A DNA stretch of 64,000 nt from Lachnospiraceae bacterium (GCA_017938405.1 JAGBBP010000034.1:62001-126000), one strand, 5' to 3'. Positions 51,829 through 62,673 are shown, counted from the first letter of the stretch. The notes: generated by a model from the sequence alone, not told the origin. Translations and numbers: made by a program.

Positions 51829-53067
51829 ATGAATAAGGATAAAATCAAGCGATTTAACTTCGAAAAGAAGCCGATTTCGCCGACCTTTATTATGGGGCTG
51901 GCAAAGGGGATTATCAGCTTTCCGGATTTAAAAAAGCGTAAGGCAAAATTGACTAAAGTAGGGATGGAAGATATCGAAGGGAAGCCGTATTTGCTTTTGG
52001 TTACCCATTCTTCCATGGTGGATTTTAATCTGATGCTTAAGGGGACCCATCCTTACAAAGTGAATAACGTTATGACGTTGGAAGGCTTTAAGACTTATAC
52101 GGAGCCGCTGATGAGGTCTCTGGGTGTACTTGGTACCCGGAAGTTTGTAACGGATTTGCATCTGGTTAAAAATATGAAATACTGTGTGGATAAGCTGAAA
52201 AACATTTTTGTACTGTTTCCGGAGGCGCGATATTCTTTGGACGGTTGTACCTCTTATTTGCCGGATTCTCTCGGCAAGATGGTGCGGCTCCTCGGGGTGC
52301 CGGTGGTGGTGCTGAAGATTCACGGAAATTTTGTGACTTGCCCGCAGTGGAATAAGAAAAATAAAAAGACCTTCGTGGAAGCGGAAATGAAACCGATTAT
52401 TACCGCGGAGGAGACAAAATCCTTGTCCGTGGAGGAACTGAATGCACGGATTGGGGACAATTTTCAATACGATGATTACGCATGGCAGCGGGATAATCAA
52501 ATCAAGATTGACCACCCGGGACGGGCGGACGGCCTTCATGCGCTTTTATACAAGTGTCCGGCCTGCAAGACAGAGCATCAGACCGATTCCAAAGGGACAA
52601 AGCTTTGGTGCAACTGTTGCGGAAAGATTTGGGAGATGGACGAGTACGGACAACTGCATGCCCTGGAAGGGGAGACGGAGTTTTCCCATATTCCGGATTG
52701 GAGTAATTGGGAGAGGGCCTGTGTCAGAGAGGAAATCGACAACGGCACCTATTATTTCGAGGATGACGTACGAATTGAGACGTTACCGAATGCATGGAAG
52801 TTTTATAAGCAGGGTATGGGAAAGTTGATTCAGACGCCGGAAGAAACCAGAGTGGAGTGCAATTATTACGGAGAACCGTACGTACTGCGTCGCAGTGCAA
52901 AAAGTCTGGAAAGTATGCATATTGAATACGATTATCTGGGTAAAGGCGACTGTGTGGATATCTCGATTCCGGATGACAGCTTCTGGTGTTATCTGACGAA
53001 ACGGGATGCCATTACGAAGATATCCTTTGCTACGGAGGAAATACATAAAAAAGCGGTTGGGAAATAA
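51829..53067 (+). CDS. Lysophospholipid acyltransferase-like protein with zinc ribbon
   Basis: The 412-residue protein has a PlsC-type acyltransferase domain. It carries HSSMVD (H60-x4-D65), the catalytic HX4D motif, and FPEARYS at about residue 126, the acyl-acceptor motif. From about 238 it has a zinc ribbon (CPACKTEHQ...WCNCCGKIW) and a C-terminal beta-rich domain. There is no clear transmembrane segment. This fusion of PlsC-like and zinc-ribbon parts is seen in Clostridia, but its substrate is unknown. A -10 element TATAAT lies at 51770-51775. Confidence 0.8.
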   Translation: MNKDKIKRFNFEKKPISPTFIMGLAKGIISFPDLKKRKAKLTKVGMEDIEGKPYLLLVTHSSMVDFNLMLKGTHPYKVNNVMTLEGFKTYTEPLMRSLGVLGTRKFVTDLHLVKNMKYCVDKLKNIFVLFPEARYSLDGCTSYLPDSLGKMVRLLGVPVVVLKIHGNFVTCPQWNKKNKKTFVEAEMKPIITAEETKSLSVEELNARIGDNFQYDDYAWQRDNQIKIDHPGRADGLHALLYKCPACKTEHQTDSKGTKLWCNCCGKIWEMDEYGQLHALEGETEFSHIPDWSNWERACVREEIDNGTYYFEDDVRIETLPNAWKFYKQGMGKLIQTPEETRVECNYYGEPYVLRRSAKSLESMHIEYDYLGKGDCVDISIPDDSFWCYLTKRDAITKISFATEEIHKKAVGK

Positions 53068-53090
53068 ACAAAAGAAACGAGGTATGTGAT

Positions 53091-55556
53091 ATGGCAAATA
53101 ACAGACCGAGAGCAAGACAAAAATATGTAACCGGAGGCAGTAAGGGCGTGAAGCGTCGCGGCAGCGGACTGGGGACCGGGCCGGTAGGCGGCGGCAGACC
53201 AAGCGGAAGTACCGGCGGCGGTTCTTACAACAGCGGAACCCGTTCCTCCGGCGGAAAGAGCAAGCTGTTGTATATTGTTATTGCGGTCGTCGTGCTGCTT
53301 TTGGGCGGCGGTGGCGGCCTGGCGGGATTGCTTGGCGGCTCGGATTCCGGCGAGTCTTCCGGTGGCGGTTCCTCCGTACTTGGTGATTTGCTTGGCGGCG
53401 GTTCTTCTGTGGTAGGCGATCTTTTTGGGGGCGGCTCTTCTACACTGGGAGATTTGAGCAGTTTGGGAAGTCTCGGGAATATTTTGGGCGGTCTTAACAG
53501 CGGGACCACCAGTACCGGTTGGGATTTGGGAAGTAATACGAGTAAGTTGAATACTTCCGTGGCAAAATCCGCAAGGGAAAAACGTACGGAGATTCTCGGA
53601 AACGGAAAAGACGAAGTGACCGTTATGGTCTATATGTGCGGTACCGACCTGGAGTCAAAGGCAGGTATGGGTACCTCCGATTTGCAGGAAATGCTCGCTG
53701 CGGATTTGGGTGAGAATGTGAATCTGCTGGTATATACCGGCGGTTGTTCCAAGTGGAAGAACAATGTGGTCAGCAGTACCAAGAATCAGATTTATTTGCT
53801 GAAGGACGGAAAAATGAAGCTTTTGGAGGAGTATTCCGCAACTGCCATGACGGACCCGAATACTCTGACCACCTTTATCAAGTGGTGTGCAAAAAACTAT
53901 CCGGCCAACCGGAATCAGCTCATATTCTGGGATCACGGTTCCGGTTCCATTAACGGCTACGGCTACGATGAGAAGTTCAAAACTTCCGGTTCCATGGATT
54001 TGTCGGAAATCAACCAGGCGCTTAGTAAGAGCGGTGTTACCTTTGATTTTATCGGATTTGATGCCTGTCTTATGGCCACCCTGGAAACGGCTTTGATGTT
54101 AACCGATTATGCGGACTATATGATTGCTTCCGAGGAAACGGAGCCGGGGGTAGGCTGGTACTACACCGACTGGCTGACGGCGTTGGGAAATGATACTTCC
54201 ATGCCGACGTTAGAAATCGGAAAGCAGATTGTAGATGATTTTGTGGAAACCTGTGCGACAAAGTGCAGAGGCCAGAAGACCACCCTTTCCGTGGTGGATT
54301 TGGCGGAACTGGAAAAGACGGTACCGGCGGATTTTAAGGAGTTTGCAAAAGCTACCGGTGCGTTGATTGAGAATAACGGGTACAAGACGGTGTCCGATGC
54401 CCGTAACAACACAAGAGAATTTGCCCAGGCGTCAGCCATCGATCAGGTGGATTTGGTGCATTTGGCACAGAATATGGGAACCGAAGAGGGAGAAGAACTG
54501 GCGGAGACACTGCTTGCTGCCGTAAAGTACAATCGTACTTCAAGCGATATAACCAATGCTTACGGCTTGTCCATTTACTTCCCGTACAAGAAGGTATCCG
54601 CGGTGGATAATGTGGTGGATACCTACGAAGAAATCGGCATGGAGGAGGAATACGCAAGCTGTATCAAAGCCTTTGCCAGCTTGGAAGTGGGCGGACAGAC
54701 CGCGGCAGGCGGCACCGGTTCTCCGTTACCGTCCCTGTTGGGCGGCTTGCTTGGCGGCGGTAGCAGTGCAAGCGGTGGCAGTGCCGATCTTATCGGAAGT
54801 CTGCTGGGCAGCTTTTTAAGTAATCGTGGAAATATTGAAGGATTAGACCGGAACAATACGGCTTTCTTCGAAGAAAGTGCAATGGATACGGACGCTATGG
54901 CAACCTACTTGTCCGAGAATTATTTTGATGCTTCCGCCCTTGTTTGGGGTGAGAATGATGCCGGACAGAGAACGCTCCATCTGACGGAAGAACAGTGGAG
55001 TCTGGTACACAGCCTTGAAATGGACATGTTCTATGACGATGGGGAAGGCTACGTGGATTTGGGCTTTGATACTGTATATGAGTTTGATGCCAAGGGCGAT
55101 TTAATCGGCGATACGGACCGGACCTGGCTTGCCATTAACGGACAGCCGGTGGCGTATTACTATTTGGATACCGTGGATGACGGCGAGAATTATAGTATCA
55201 CCGGTCGTGTGCCGGCGTTATTAAACGGCGAGCGTGTGGACTTGCTTTTGGTATTTGATAACGAGAATCCTTACGGCTATATTGCGGGAGCCCGTACCGT
55301 ATACACCGAAGGTGAGACGGAGACTGTAGCGAAGGGAATGGGCGAGCTACAGGTCGGCGATACCTTGGACTTCCTGTGCGACTACTATTCTTACGGCGGA
55401 GAATACATGGACAGCTATTTCTTAGGCGAGCAAATGACGGTAACGGACAACATGGTCATCAGCAACGTGGACGTAGGCGAAGGGGATGTAAAGGTAACTT
55501 ACCGCTTTACGGACATTTATAACCAGCAGTACTGGACACCGGCATTTACGGAATAG
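53091..55556 (+). CDS. Membrane-anchored clostripain-family (C11) cysteine peptidase
   Basis: The 821-residue protein has a basic Gly/Ser/Arg-rich cytosolic N-terminus (1-57), one transmembrane helix at about 58-78, and a Gly/Ser linker. The linker carries three tandem ~11-residue repeats of the form GGGSSxxGDL (about 92-122). The C11 domain follows, with TVMVYMCGTDLE, catalytic His282 in FWDHGSG and Cys326 in FDACLMAT. A second Gly-rich linker at about 550-580 precedes a C-terminal beta domain. C11 peptidases cut after Arg or Lys and self-activate. The peptidase should face outward. A small gene follows after 11 bases. Confidence 0.88.
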   Translation: MANNRPRARQKYVTGGSKGVKRRGSGLGTGPVGGGRPSGSTGGGSYNSGTRSSGGKSKLLYIVIAVVVLLLGGGGGLAGLLGGSDSGESSGGGSSVLGDLLGGGSSVVGDLFGGGSSTLGDLSSLGSLGNILGGLNSGTTSTGWDLGSNTSKLNTSVAKSAREKRTEILGNGKDEVTVMVYMCGTDLESKAGMGTSDLQEMLAADLGENVNLLVYTGGCSKWKNNVVSSTKNQIYLLKDGKMKLLEEYSATAMTDPNTLTTFIKWCAKNYPANRNQLIFWDHGSGSINGYGYDEKFKTSGSMDLSEINQALSKSGVTFDFIGFDACLMATLETALMLTDYADYMIASEETEPGVGWYYTDWLTALGNDTSMPTLEIGKQIVDDFVETCATKCRGQKTTLSVVDLAELEKTVPADFKEFAKATGALIENNGYKTVSDARNNTREFAQASAIDQVDLVHLAQNMGTEEGEELAETLLAAVKYNRTSSDITNAYGLSIYFPYKKVSAVDNVVDTYEEIGMEEEYASCIKAFASLEVGGQTAAGGTGSPLPSLLGGLLGGGSSASGGSADLIGSLLGSFLSNRGNIEGLDRNNTAFFEESAMDTDAMATYLSENYFDASALVWGENDAGQRTLHLTEEQWSLVHSLEMDMFYDDGEGYVDLGFDTVYEFDAKGDLIGDTDRTWLAINGQPVAYYYLDTVDDGENYSITGRVPALLNGERVDLLLVFDNENPYGYIAGARTVYTEGETETVAKGMGELQVGDTLDFLCDYYSYGGEYMDSYFLGEQMTVTDNMVISNVDVGEGDVKVTYRFTDIYNQQYWTPAFTE

Positions 55557-55567
55557 GAGGAAAGAAC

Positions 55568-55978
55568 GTGAAAAAGGCGTTGTTTATTTTCCTGCAATGT
55601 ACCTGGGGAATCGGACAGACCTTGCTTGGCGCGGTTGTGTTTTTGTTGCATTTGCGGCAGGAACACAAGGGTTACCGGGGCTGCATCGATACCCGTTGGA
55701 ATAGTCAAAACGGTATGAGTCTGGGTTTGTTTATCTTCACCCCCAAGGAAGAAACACGGGATAATGAAAAAATCAGAATTCACGAGTACGGACATTGTAT
55801 CCAGTCTATGGTGCTGGGACCGCTGTATCTGGTGGTGGGGATTATTTCCGTTGTGTGGGGGAGCCTTCCGTATTTTGTGAAACTGCGCAGGGAAAGGGGT
55901 GTACCCTATACTGCATGTTTTGTGGAGGCTTGGGCCAGTAAATGGGGCGAGCGGGTAACGGGCGAGAAGGCAATATAA
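55568..55978 (+). CDS. Small membrane protein with HEYGH motif
   Basis: The 136-residue product has a hydrophobic N-terminal segment (about 3-28) and a second at about 80-100. Between them is RIHEYGHCIQS, an HExxH-like motif that often marks zinc peptidases. The family is unknown to me. The start is GTG at 55568, with GGAGGAAAG upstream. It follows the C11 peptidase gene by 11 bases, so the two are probably expressed together. The small size leaves catalytic activity uncertain. Confidence 0.65.
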   Translation: MKKALFIFLQCTWGIGQTLLGAVVFLLHLRQEHKGYRGCIDTRWNSQNGMSLGLFIFTPKEETRDNEKIRIHEYGHCIQSMVLGPLYLVVGIISVVWGSLPYFVKLRRERGVPYTACFVEAWASKWGERVTGEKAI

Positions 55979-56495
55979 GGGAGATAAGTCGGTCTCAAAT
56001 ATTTTCTTTTTAACGGATATGAATGAGCCGGTGCCTTTCGCATCATCCTCTTTTCTCGTACTCCGGATAGAGTCTTTCTAATTACTTCGCCATACAAACG
56101 AATAAGTGACGCAACCGCCCTGATGCGGCATCCGTGCCTTATGGCGGGATTTGTTTGCACAAATCGTGCTCCGCAGGATGCACACGATGCGCAGAGGGAG
56201 ACTGCTTCGCAGTCGCGCATCGGCGCCAAAAGCGGACTGGGGCCGCTTTTGATCGGACCTCCTGTTCGTGCGTTGCTGCCGGATAAGCGAAGTAATAAGA
56301 AAGTCTACTATCCTACGTAAAGTTCAAAGAGAATAATGCAAAAGTCACCGGCTATAATTATAAGAACGTAAAAGAAAATATTCGAGACCGACTTTTAGTA
56401 TCTGCAAGGACTACGCAAGAGTCCGCCACACCCGGTGCGGCGCGAATTTTCCTGCGACAGCTCTTTTTAAGCTGCGAGGTTGCTGTGCGACTCTT
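55979..56495. other. Intergenic region holding the long hairpin and a terminator
   Basis: Besides the hairpin element, a CCGC...GCGG hairpin lies at about 56412-56428. A GC-rich inverted repeat at about 56450-56490 probably terminates the minus-strand gene ending at 56496. The open frames at 55906-56320 on both strands are by-products of the palindrome. Confidence 0.5.
55986..56394. repeat. ~409-base long hairpin element with three-hairpin apex
   Basis: AAGTCGGTCTC (55986-55996) pairs exactly with GAGACCGACTT (56384-56394). About 120 bases of each arm (55986-56110 and 56270-56394) are complementary at roughly 80%, including AGCCGGTG/CACCGGCT and ATTACTTCGC/GCGAAGTAAT. The apex carries three hairpins. 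These are GCATCC/GGATGC (56128-56181), CGATGCGC/GCGCATCG with GACTGC/GCAGTC inside (56185-56222), and CAAAAGCGG/CCGCTTTTG (56227-56251). No protein frame looks genuine. Length and layout resemble 51310-51708, and the apex resembles 39404-39534. Confidence 0.7.
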
Positions 56496-57059
56496 TTATT
56501 TTATCAGACCGGAAAACTTGGCTTCTAGGAAAACTTTATACGCAGGAATGGTTTGTGCCTTTTTGTATTCGCGACATACCAGCCGTTTGATTTGTTCCAG
56601 GGCATCTGCATTGTTTTCGTGGTATCTTACAATTTTAATTTTTCCTTCTTCTTCGGCTTGTTTTATTTCGCGGTAAGCGTCAGAAATATATTCAATGGAT
56701 TCGATGGTTACAGGTGTTTCACTGGCAATTACATACGGAATATCCATGGTTTGGGCGTTTGAAATGTGGGATACGGTATAGATGTATCCGGAAACACTCT
56801 TGTATGTTTCTTCCAGTGCATTCGGCCAGTATTCGAGAATTTCTAAAAGGTGATCTTCTGTAAAACGATAACTCATAAAACGGTAGTACCGGTCGGAGGG
56901 TTCGAATCCAATCTCTGTGCAGTACCGTTCCACGGGATTACTCAGATAAACCAAAGTGTTTTCCTTTTTGGTAGAAAAATAGACCAATGGCTTTCCATGA
57001 CCGGATGCGTGTGGAATAAGGGTCTGGATACCGGCAACGTTGCTTGCGTGATAGAACAT
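56496..57059 (-). CDS. Hypothetical protein, possibly ADP-ribosyltransferase-like fold
   Basis: The 187-residue protein begins MFYHASNVAGIQTLIPHAS and continues KPLVYFSTKKENTLVYLSNP. The YHxS-GI-xL-PH start and the following beta-turn pattern resemble the opening of small ART-fold proteins. The rest (EEETYKSVSGYIYTV-like and charged helices) gives no firm match. It has no signal peptide. A downstream hairpin at about 56450-56490 would terminate it. The function is not known; it is listed as a gene for its good length, start region and codon pattern. Confidence 0.65.
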   Translation of the reverse strand: MFYHASNVAGIQTLIPHASGHGKPLVYFSTKKENTLVYLSNPVERYCTEIGFEPSDRYYRFMSYRFTEDHLLEILEYWPNALEETYKSVSGYIYTVSHISNAQTMDIPYVIASETPVTIESIEYISDAYREIKQAEEEGKIKIVRYHENNADALEQIKRLVCREYKKAQTIPAYKVFLEAKFSGLIK

Positions 57060-57303
57060 GATAGATGGCTCCTTGTTTTATGGTTTTAGGATATTTAAGA
57101 AAAAATAATGTGTTTATGATAATTATAGATTTGGATAACGTAGATTACAAGAATTGTAATTTGCTGTTAAAAATGATATAATATTAATGGAAAAACTGCT
57201 GTGGAGTAAAATCTACAGTGGTTTTTTCTTTACATTTAAAAAAATATGTGATATAGTGGTGAAGGAGAGAATATATGTTCGATGCATGGGAGGGGTGTTG
57301 AAT

Positions 57304-57483
57304 ATGAAAAATCAGGTGAAGGATTGGGGAGATAGTGAAATTGTTCAATGCTTCAAGGACTTATCATTTCAACATAAAACATTAGAGGAACGTGCCACGG
57401 AGTACGATGGTAGATTGGATTTGGACGGTGAGTATGATTGGGGTGCGCCTGTTGGCAGAGAAGTTTGGTGCGAGAAACAATAA
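57304..57483 (+). pseudogene. MazE/AbrB-type antitoxin with most of the DNA-binding domain missing
   Basis: The 59-residue frame from ATG 57304 (RBS GGGAGGGG) starts like a MazE-type antitoxin (VKDWGDSE, compare xxKWGNS). It ends with the characteristic toxin-binding tail HKTLEERATEYDG, then EYDWGAPVGREVW. The ~30 residues that normally form the AbrB swapped hairpin between these parts are absent. No MazF-like toxin gene follows. It could be a decayed antitoxin or a solitary toxin-neutralising peptide. An in-frame extension up to 57187 has no support. Confidence 0.6.
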
Positions 57484-57643
57484 CAGAAAACGAAGAAGAC
57501 AAAATTTGTGAGTAACGGGGAATTTATGGGAAAGATTATGAAAGATACAATACATGTAAAAGGTATTGATAATAGTGCAAAATTAAAAACATTGGATTCA
57601 CTGAATACATGCAATTTACCACTTCTTGAATGAGGAGATTATT

Positions 57644-59623
57644 ATGGACAAATTTATTTTACATTCCGACTACGCGCCCACCGGTGACCAGCCTCAGGCT
57701 ATTGCGGACCTGGTGAAGGGCTTTGAAGAAGGCAATCAGTTTCAGACGCTTTTGGGTGTTACCGGTTCCGGTAAGACCTTCACTATGGCGAATGTCATTG
57801 AAAAATTAAATCGACCGACGTTGGTCATTGCACATAATAAGACCCTGGCGGCTCAGCTTTACGGGGAGTTTAAGGAGTTCTTCCCGGAGAATGCGGTGGA
57901 ATATTTTGTGTCCTATTACGATTATTTCCAGCCGGAGGCTTATGTGCCGTCTACGGATACGTATATTGAGAAGGATTCTGCCATTAACGATGAGATTGAT
58001 AAGCTGCGCCACTCGGCCACGGCGGCCCTTAGTGAGCGCCGGGATGTGGTCATTGTGGCCAGCGTATCCTGTATTTACGGTCTCGGTAGCCCGATTGACT
58101 ATCAGAACATGACGGTGAATCTCCGTCCGGGGATGCAGAAGGACCGGGACGATGTATTGCGCCGTTTGATTGATATTCAGTATACGCGAAACGATATGGA
58201 TTTTAAGCGCGGCACCTTCCGGGTACGTGGTGATGTGGTGGAGATTTTTCCGGTTTCTTCTGCGGATACGGCCATTCGGGTGGAGTTTTTCGGGGATGAG
58301 GTAGACCGGATTACGGAGATTGACGTGCTGACCGGTGAGATTAAGTGTTCTTTGGAGCATACGGTGATTTTTCCGGCTTCCCATTACGTAGTGGAGCAGG
58401 AGCAGATGAACCGGGCGCTCCTTGATATCGAAGCGGAAATGATTGACCGTGTACAGTTTTTTAAGAGCGAAGAGAAGTTTATCGAGGCACAGCGTATCGG
58501 GGAGCGTACTGCTTTTGATGTGGAGATGATGCGGGAACTGGGTTTTTGTTCCGGTATCGAGAATTATTCCAGACATTTGGCGGGCCTGCCTGCGGGAGCG
58601 ACACCGCATACGTTGATGGATTATTTCCCGGATGACTTTTTGATTATTGTGGACGAGTCCCATATTACCATACCCCAGATTCGCGGTATGCACGCGGGGG
58701 ACCGTTCAAGGAAGACTACACTTGTAGACTATGGTTTCCGTCTGCCGTCTGCATTAGATAACCGGCCGTTAAATTTCGGGGAATTTGAGAGCAAGATTAA
58801 CCAGATGATGTTTGTGTCGGCGACGCCGTCAGAGTACGAGGAGACCCATGAACTTCTTCGGACGGAACAGGTGATTCGTCCGACGGGACTGTTGGACCCG
58901 GAGGTATCGGTGCGTCCTACGGCGGGGCAGATTGACGATTTACTGGGTGAAATCCGCAAAGAATTGGATAAAAAGAGTAAGGTGTTGATTACAACGCTGA
59001 CAAAGCGTATGGCAGAGGATTTGACGGATTATCTCAGGGAGGTAGGTATCCGTGTGAAATATTTGCACTCCGACATCGATACCTTGGAGCGTTCCGAGAT
59101 TATCCGCGACATGCGTATGGATGTGTTTGATGTATTGGTGGGTATCAACCTTTTACGAGAGGGCCTGGATATTCCGGAGGTAAGCCTGGTGGCGATTCTG
59201 GATGCGGATAAGGAGGGCTTTCTTCGTTCCGAAACGTCTCTCATTCAGACCATCGGTCGTGCGGCCCGTAATGCGGAAGGCCGCGTGGTGATGTATGCGG
59301 ATGTGATGACGGATTCCATGAAAAACGCCATATCCGAGACCAACCGTCGTCGTGGCATTCAGCAGGCCTATAACGAGGAGCACGGCATTACACCGCAGAC
59401 CATTAAGAAGGCGGTGCGTGAGCTGATTACTATTTCCAAGAAGGCCGAGGAGATTACCCAGGGCATCGAAAAGGATATGGAGTCCATGTCGAAGAAGGAG
59501 CTGCAGGCCCTGGAGAAGAAGCTGCAGAAGCAGATGAATACGGCGGCTGCGGAGTTGAACTTCGAGCTGGCGGCAAAGGTGCGTGACCAGTTGTTTGAGT
59601 TGAAGAAAAAGATGTTAGAATAG
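57644..59623 (+). CDS. uvrB: Excinuclease ABC subunit UvrB
   Basis: The 659-residue protein begins [20 protein letters not shown], with Walker [11 protein letters not shown] at about 38-47 and the beta-hairpin [20 protein letters not shown]. Helicase motifs DESH and QTIGRAARN follow, and the C-terminal UVR domain is [20 protein letters not shown]. UvrB verifies DNA damage delivered by UvrA and recruits UvrC. ATG 57644 is chosen because GAGGAG precedes it; the in-frame TTG at 57626 lies before that RBS. uvrA follows after 15 bases. A 35-codon frame at 57526-57633 ends inside the RBS region but has no recognisable product. Confidence 0.98.
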   Translation: MDKFILHSDYAPTGDQPQAIADLVKGFEEGNQFQTLLGVTGSGKTFTMANVIEKLNRPTLVIAHNKTLAAQLYGEFKEFFPENAVEYFVSYYDYFQPEAYVPSTDTYIEKDSAINDEIDKLRHSATAALSERRDVVIVASVSCIYGLGSPIDYQNMTVNLRPGMQKDRDDVLRRLIDIQYTRNDMDFKRGTFRVRGDVVEIFPVSSADTAIRVEFFGDEVDRITEIDVLTGEIKCSLEHTVIFPASHYVVEQEQMNRALLDIEAEMIDRVQFFKSEEKFIEAQRIGERTAFDVEMMRELGFCSGIENYSRHLAGLPAGATPHTLMDYFPDDFLIIVDESHITIPQIRGMHAGDRSRKTTLVDYGFRLPSALDNRPLNFGEFESKINQMMFVSATPSEYEETHELLRTEQVIRPTGLLDPEVSVRPTAGQIDDLLGEIRKELDKKSKVLITTLTKRMAEDLTDYLREVGIRVKYLHSDIDTLERSEIIRDMRMDVFDVLVGINLLREGLDIPEVSLVAILDADKEGFLRSETSLIQTIGRAARNAEGRVVMYADVMTDSMKNAISETNRRRGIQQAYNEEHGITPQTIKKAVRELITISKKAEEITQGIEKDMESMSKKELQALEKKLQKQMNTAAAELNFELAAKVRDQLFELKKKMLE

Positions 59624-59638
59624 AAGCGAGGACAGGTT

Positions 59639-62476
59639 ATGTCGGAAAAGAAATTTATTAAAATACGGGGTGCGAGGGAGAACAACTTAAAGGGAATTAA
59701 TATCGATATTCCGCGGGATGAGTTTGTGGTGCTGACCGGTTTGTCCGGTTCGGGTAAGTCATCCCTTGCTTTTGATACCATTTATGCGGAAGGACAGCGC
59801 CGGTATATGGAGTCCATCTCCTCCTATGCCAGACAGTTCTTAGGTCAGATGGAGAAGCCGAATGTAGAGAGCATCGAAGGTCTTTCTCCGGCCATTTCCA
59901 TTGACCAAAAGTCCACCAACCGCAACCCCCGTTCCACGGTGGGTACGGTGACGGAGATTTACGATTATTTTCGTCTGCTCTATGCACGTATCGGTATTCC
60001 CCATTGCCCGGAGTGCGGCAAAGTCATTAAGAAGCAGACTGTGGATGAGATGTCGGATGAAATTATGCAGCTGCCGGAGCGTACGAAAATACAGCTTTTG
60101 GCGCCGGTAGTGCGGGGCCGCAAGGGCGAGCACGCGAAAGTTTTCGAGCAGGCAAAGCGCAGCGGCTATGTTCGTGTGATTGTGGACGGCCAGCAGTACG
60201 AGCTTTCCGAGGAGATTAAGTTAGAGAAAAATATTAAGCATAACATAGAGATTGTTGTGGACCGTCTGGTGATAAAGGAGGGCATCGAGCAGCGTCTTCG
60301 GGATTCCATCGACAGTGTACTGAAGTTGAGCGAAGGTCTCTTAATTGTGGATGTGATTGACGGAGAGCAGATTCGTTTTTCCGAGAGTTTTTCCTGTCCG
60401 GATTGCGGTGTCAGCATCGATGAGATTGAGCCCCGCGTGTTTTCCTTTAACAATCCCTTCGGTGCCTGCCCGGAGTGTCACGGTATCGGCGTAAAGATGG
60501 AATTTGACGAGGATTTGCTGATTCCGGACAAGTCTATGAGTATCGCCGAGGGTGCCATTGCGGTGTTGGGCTGGCAGTCTGCCACGGATCCGTCCAGTTA
60601 TACCGGCAGTACGCTGACGGCGCTTGCGAAAGCGTATAAGTTTGACTTGAAAACCCCATTTGAGAAGCTTCCGAAGGATATTCAGGACATGATTTATTAC
60701 GGTACCGGCGGTCGTGTTGTGAAAGTGCATTACCAAAGCCAGCGCGGGCAGGGCGTGTATGATGTGGCCTTTGAAGGTTTGATTAAGAATGTAGAGCGCA
60801 GATACCGGGAAACGGCCTCTGACAGTACAAAGCAGGAATACGAGACCTTTATGCGGACCACTCCGTGTAAGATGTGTAAGGGTAAGCGTTTGAAGAAAGA
60901 GTCTCTGGCGGTAACGGTTGGCGGTCGCAATATTGCGGAAATTACAGAATGCTCCGTACGGGATTTATATACCTTTATGCAGGAAATGGAGCTGACGGAG
61001 CGTCAACAGCAAATCGGTGAGCTGGTATTAAAGGAGATTCGCGCCCGTGTGGGCTTTTTGATGGATGTGGGTCTGGATTATCTGACCTTAGCAAGAGCGA
61101 CTGCATCTCTGTCCGGCGGGGAAGCACAGCGTATTCGTCTGGCGACCCAGATCGGTTCCGGCCTGGTGGGAGTTGCCTATATTTTGGACGAGCCGAGTAT
61201 CGGTCTGCATCAGAGGGACAATGACAAGCTTTTAAAGACCTTGAAGCACTTGAAAGACTTGGGAAATACTTTGATTGTGGTAGAGCACGATGAGGATACC
61301 ATGTATGCGGCGGACCATATTATCGATATCGGTCCGGGGGCGGGAGACCACGGCGGTGAGGTGATTGCCCAGGGTACCGCAGAGGAGATTATGAAGGTGC
61401 CGGAGTCCATTACCGGTGCGTACCTATCCGGAAAATTGCAGATTCCGGTTCCGAAAAAGCGTAGGAAGCCGACGGGCTTTTTGAAGGTAAAAGGCGCAAG
61501 AGAGAACAACCTGAAAAATATCGACGTGGATATTCCGCTGGGTGTATTTACCTGTGTCACCGGTGTATCCGGTTCCGGTAAGAGCTCTTTGGTAAACGAG
61601 ATTTTATATAAGCATTTGGCAAAAAGTCTGAATCGTGCCCGTATCTTGGCGGGAGACCACGACGGGATTGAGGGAATCGAGCAGCTGGATAAGGTCATTA
61701 ACATCGACCAATCTCCGATCGGACGTACCCCGCGTTCCAATCCTGCCACTTATACCGGTGTGTTTGACCAGATTCGTGACTTGTTTGCAAGTACGCCGGA
61801 TGCAAAGGTGAGGGGCTACAGCAAGGGCCGTTTCAGCTTTAACGTAAAGGGCGGTCGTTGTGAGGCTTGCAGCGGCGACGGTATTTTAAAAATCGAGATG
61901 AATTTCCTGCCGGATATTTTTGTGCCGTGTGAGGTGTGCGGCGGCAAGCGGTATAACAGAGAGACGCTTGAGGTAAAGTATAAGGGAAAGACGATTTACG
62001 ACGTGCTGGAAATGCGGGTGGAGGAAGCGGTGAAGTTCTTTGAGAACGTACCATCCATCCGTAAGAAAATCGAGACCTTAAACGACGTAGGACTGTCTTA
62101 TTTGAAGTTGGGCCATCCGTCTACGCTATTATCCGGCGGTGAAGCACAGCGTATTAAGCTGGCCACGGAGCTTTCCCGCCGCAGTACCGGAAAGACAATC
62201 TATATTTTGGACGAGCCGACCACCGGTCTGCATTTCGCGGATGTGCACAAGCTTATTGAGATTTTGCAGCGTCTCACCGAAGGCGGCAATACGGTGCTTG
62301 TCATTGAGCACAATCTGGATGTAATCAAGACTGCGGACTATCTTATCGATATCGGTCCGGAGGGTGGAGACAAGGGCGGTACTATTGTAGCCCAGGGTAC
62401 CCCGGAAGAGGTTGCGAAGAATCCAAAGTCTTATACCGGACAGTATGTAAAGAAGTATCTTACGGAGAAGAAGTAA
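59639..62476 (+). CDS. uvrA: Excinuclease ABC subunit UvrA
   Basis: The 945-residue protein has two ABC ATPase modules. Walker A motifs are GLSGSGKSS near residue 32 and GVSGSGKSS near 641; signatures are [10 protein letters not shown] and [10 protein letters not shown]. The two zinc-finger pairs are CPDCG...CPECH and CEACSGDG...CEVCGG. UvrA dimers locate bulky DNA lesions and load UvrB. It is translated from an operon with uvrB, in the usual order. A weak terminator at about 62580 follows. Confidence 0.98.
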   Translation: MSEKKFIKIRGARENNLKGINIDIPRDEFVVLTGLSGSGKSSLAFDTIYAEGQRRYMESISSYARQFLGQMEKPNVESIEGLSPAISIDQKSTNRNPRSTVGTVTEIYDYFRLLYARIGIPHCPECGKVIKKQTVDEMSDEIMQLPERTKIQLLAPVVRGRKGEHAKVFEQAKRSGYVRVIVDGQQYELSEEIKLEKNIKHNIEIVVDRLVIKEGIEQRLRDSIDSVLKLSEGLLIVDVIDGEQIRFSESFSCPDCGVSIDEIEPRVFSFNNPFGACPECHGIGVKMEFDEDLLIPDKSMSIAEGAIAVLGWQSATDPSSYTGSTLTALAKAYKFDLKTPFEKLPKDIQDMIYYGTGGRVVKVHYQSQRGQGVYDVAFEGLIKNVERRYRETASDSTKQEYETFMRTTPCKMCKGKRLKKESLAVTVGGRNIAEITECSVRDLYTFMQEMELTERQQQIGELVLKEIRARVGFLMDVGLDYLTLARATASLSGGEAQRIRLATQIGSGLVGVAYILDEPSIGLHQRDNDKLLKTLKHLKDLGNTLIVVEHDEDTMYAADHIIDIGPGAGDHGGEVIAQGTAEEIMKVPESITGAYLSGKLQIPVPKKRRKPTGFLKVKGARENNLKNIDVDIPLGVFTCVTGVSGSGKSSLVNEILYKHLAKSLNRARILAGDHDGIEGIEQLDKVINIDQSPIGRTPRSNPATYTGVFDQIRDLFASTPDAKVRGYSKGRFSFNVKGGRCEACSGDGILKIEMNFLPDIFVPCEVCGGKRYNRETLEVKYKGKTIYDVLEMRVEEAVKFFENVPSIRKKIETLNDVGLSYLKLGHPSTLLSGGEAQRIKLATELSRRSTGKTIYILDEPTTGLHFADVHKLIEILQRLTEGGNTVLVIEHNLDVIKTADYLIDIGPEGGDKGGTIVAQGTPEEVAKNPKSYTGQYVKKYLTEKK

Positions 62477-62579
62477 TCGAAAGGAAAACGGTAAGAGAAA
62501 TGGGAAAATCCGTATGTGACAGCATTGATTGCAATTTGGAGTTCTCATAAGAAAATGCATGTAATATAAAGAAATTAGC

Positions 62580-62616
62580 AAAAGGTGTCTCTTTTACAAA
62601 GGAGGCACTTTTTCTT
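62580..62616 (+). terminator. Terminator of uvrBA
   Basis: GTGTCTC (62585-62591) pairs with GAGGCAC (62602-62608), including one G-U pair; flanking AAA pairs with the T run that follows. Confidence 0.7.
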
Positions 62617-62644
62617 TGCGTGTTGTCTGTCTTGCAGAAAAACA

Positions 62645-62673
62645 TTGCAAAGAAGGACAGACTATGGTATAGT
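62645..62673 (+). promoter_or_regulatory. Sigma-A promoter of the alcohol dehydrogenase gene
   Basis: TTGCAA (62645-62650), 17 bases, TATAGT (62668-62673), 28 bases before the ATG. Confidence 0.65.

Noticed and set aside
57526..57633. 35-codon frame ending at the uvrB RBS
   Set aside because: Could be a leader peptide, but there is no clear RBS and no recognisable sequence.
57806..58693. 295-codon open frame antisense to uvrB
   Set aside because: It lies wholly within uvrB, is His/Arg/Leu-rich in a way typical of antisense frames, and has no RBS or domain.
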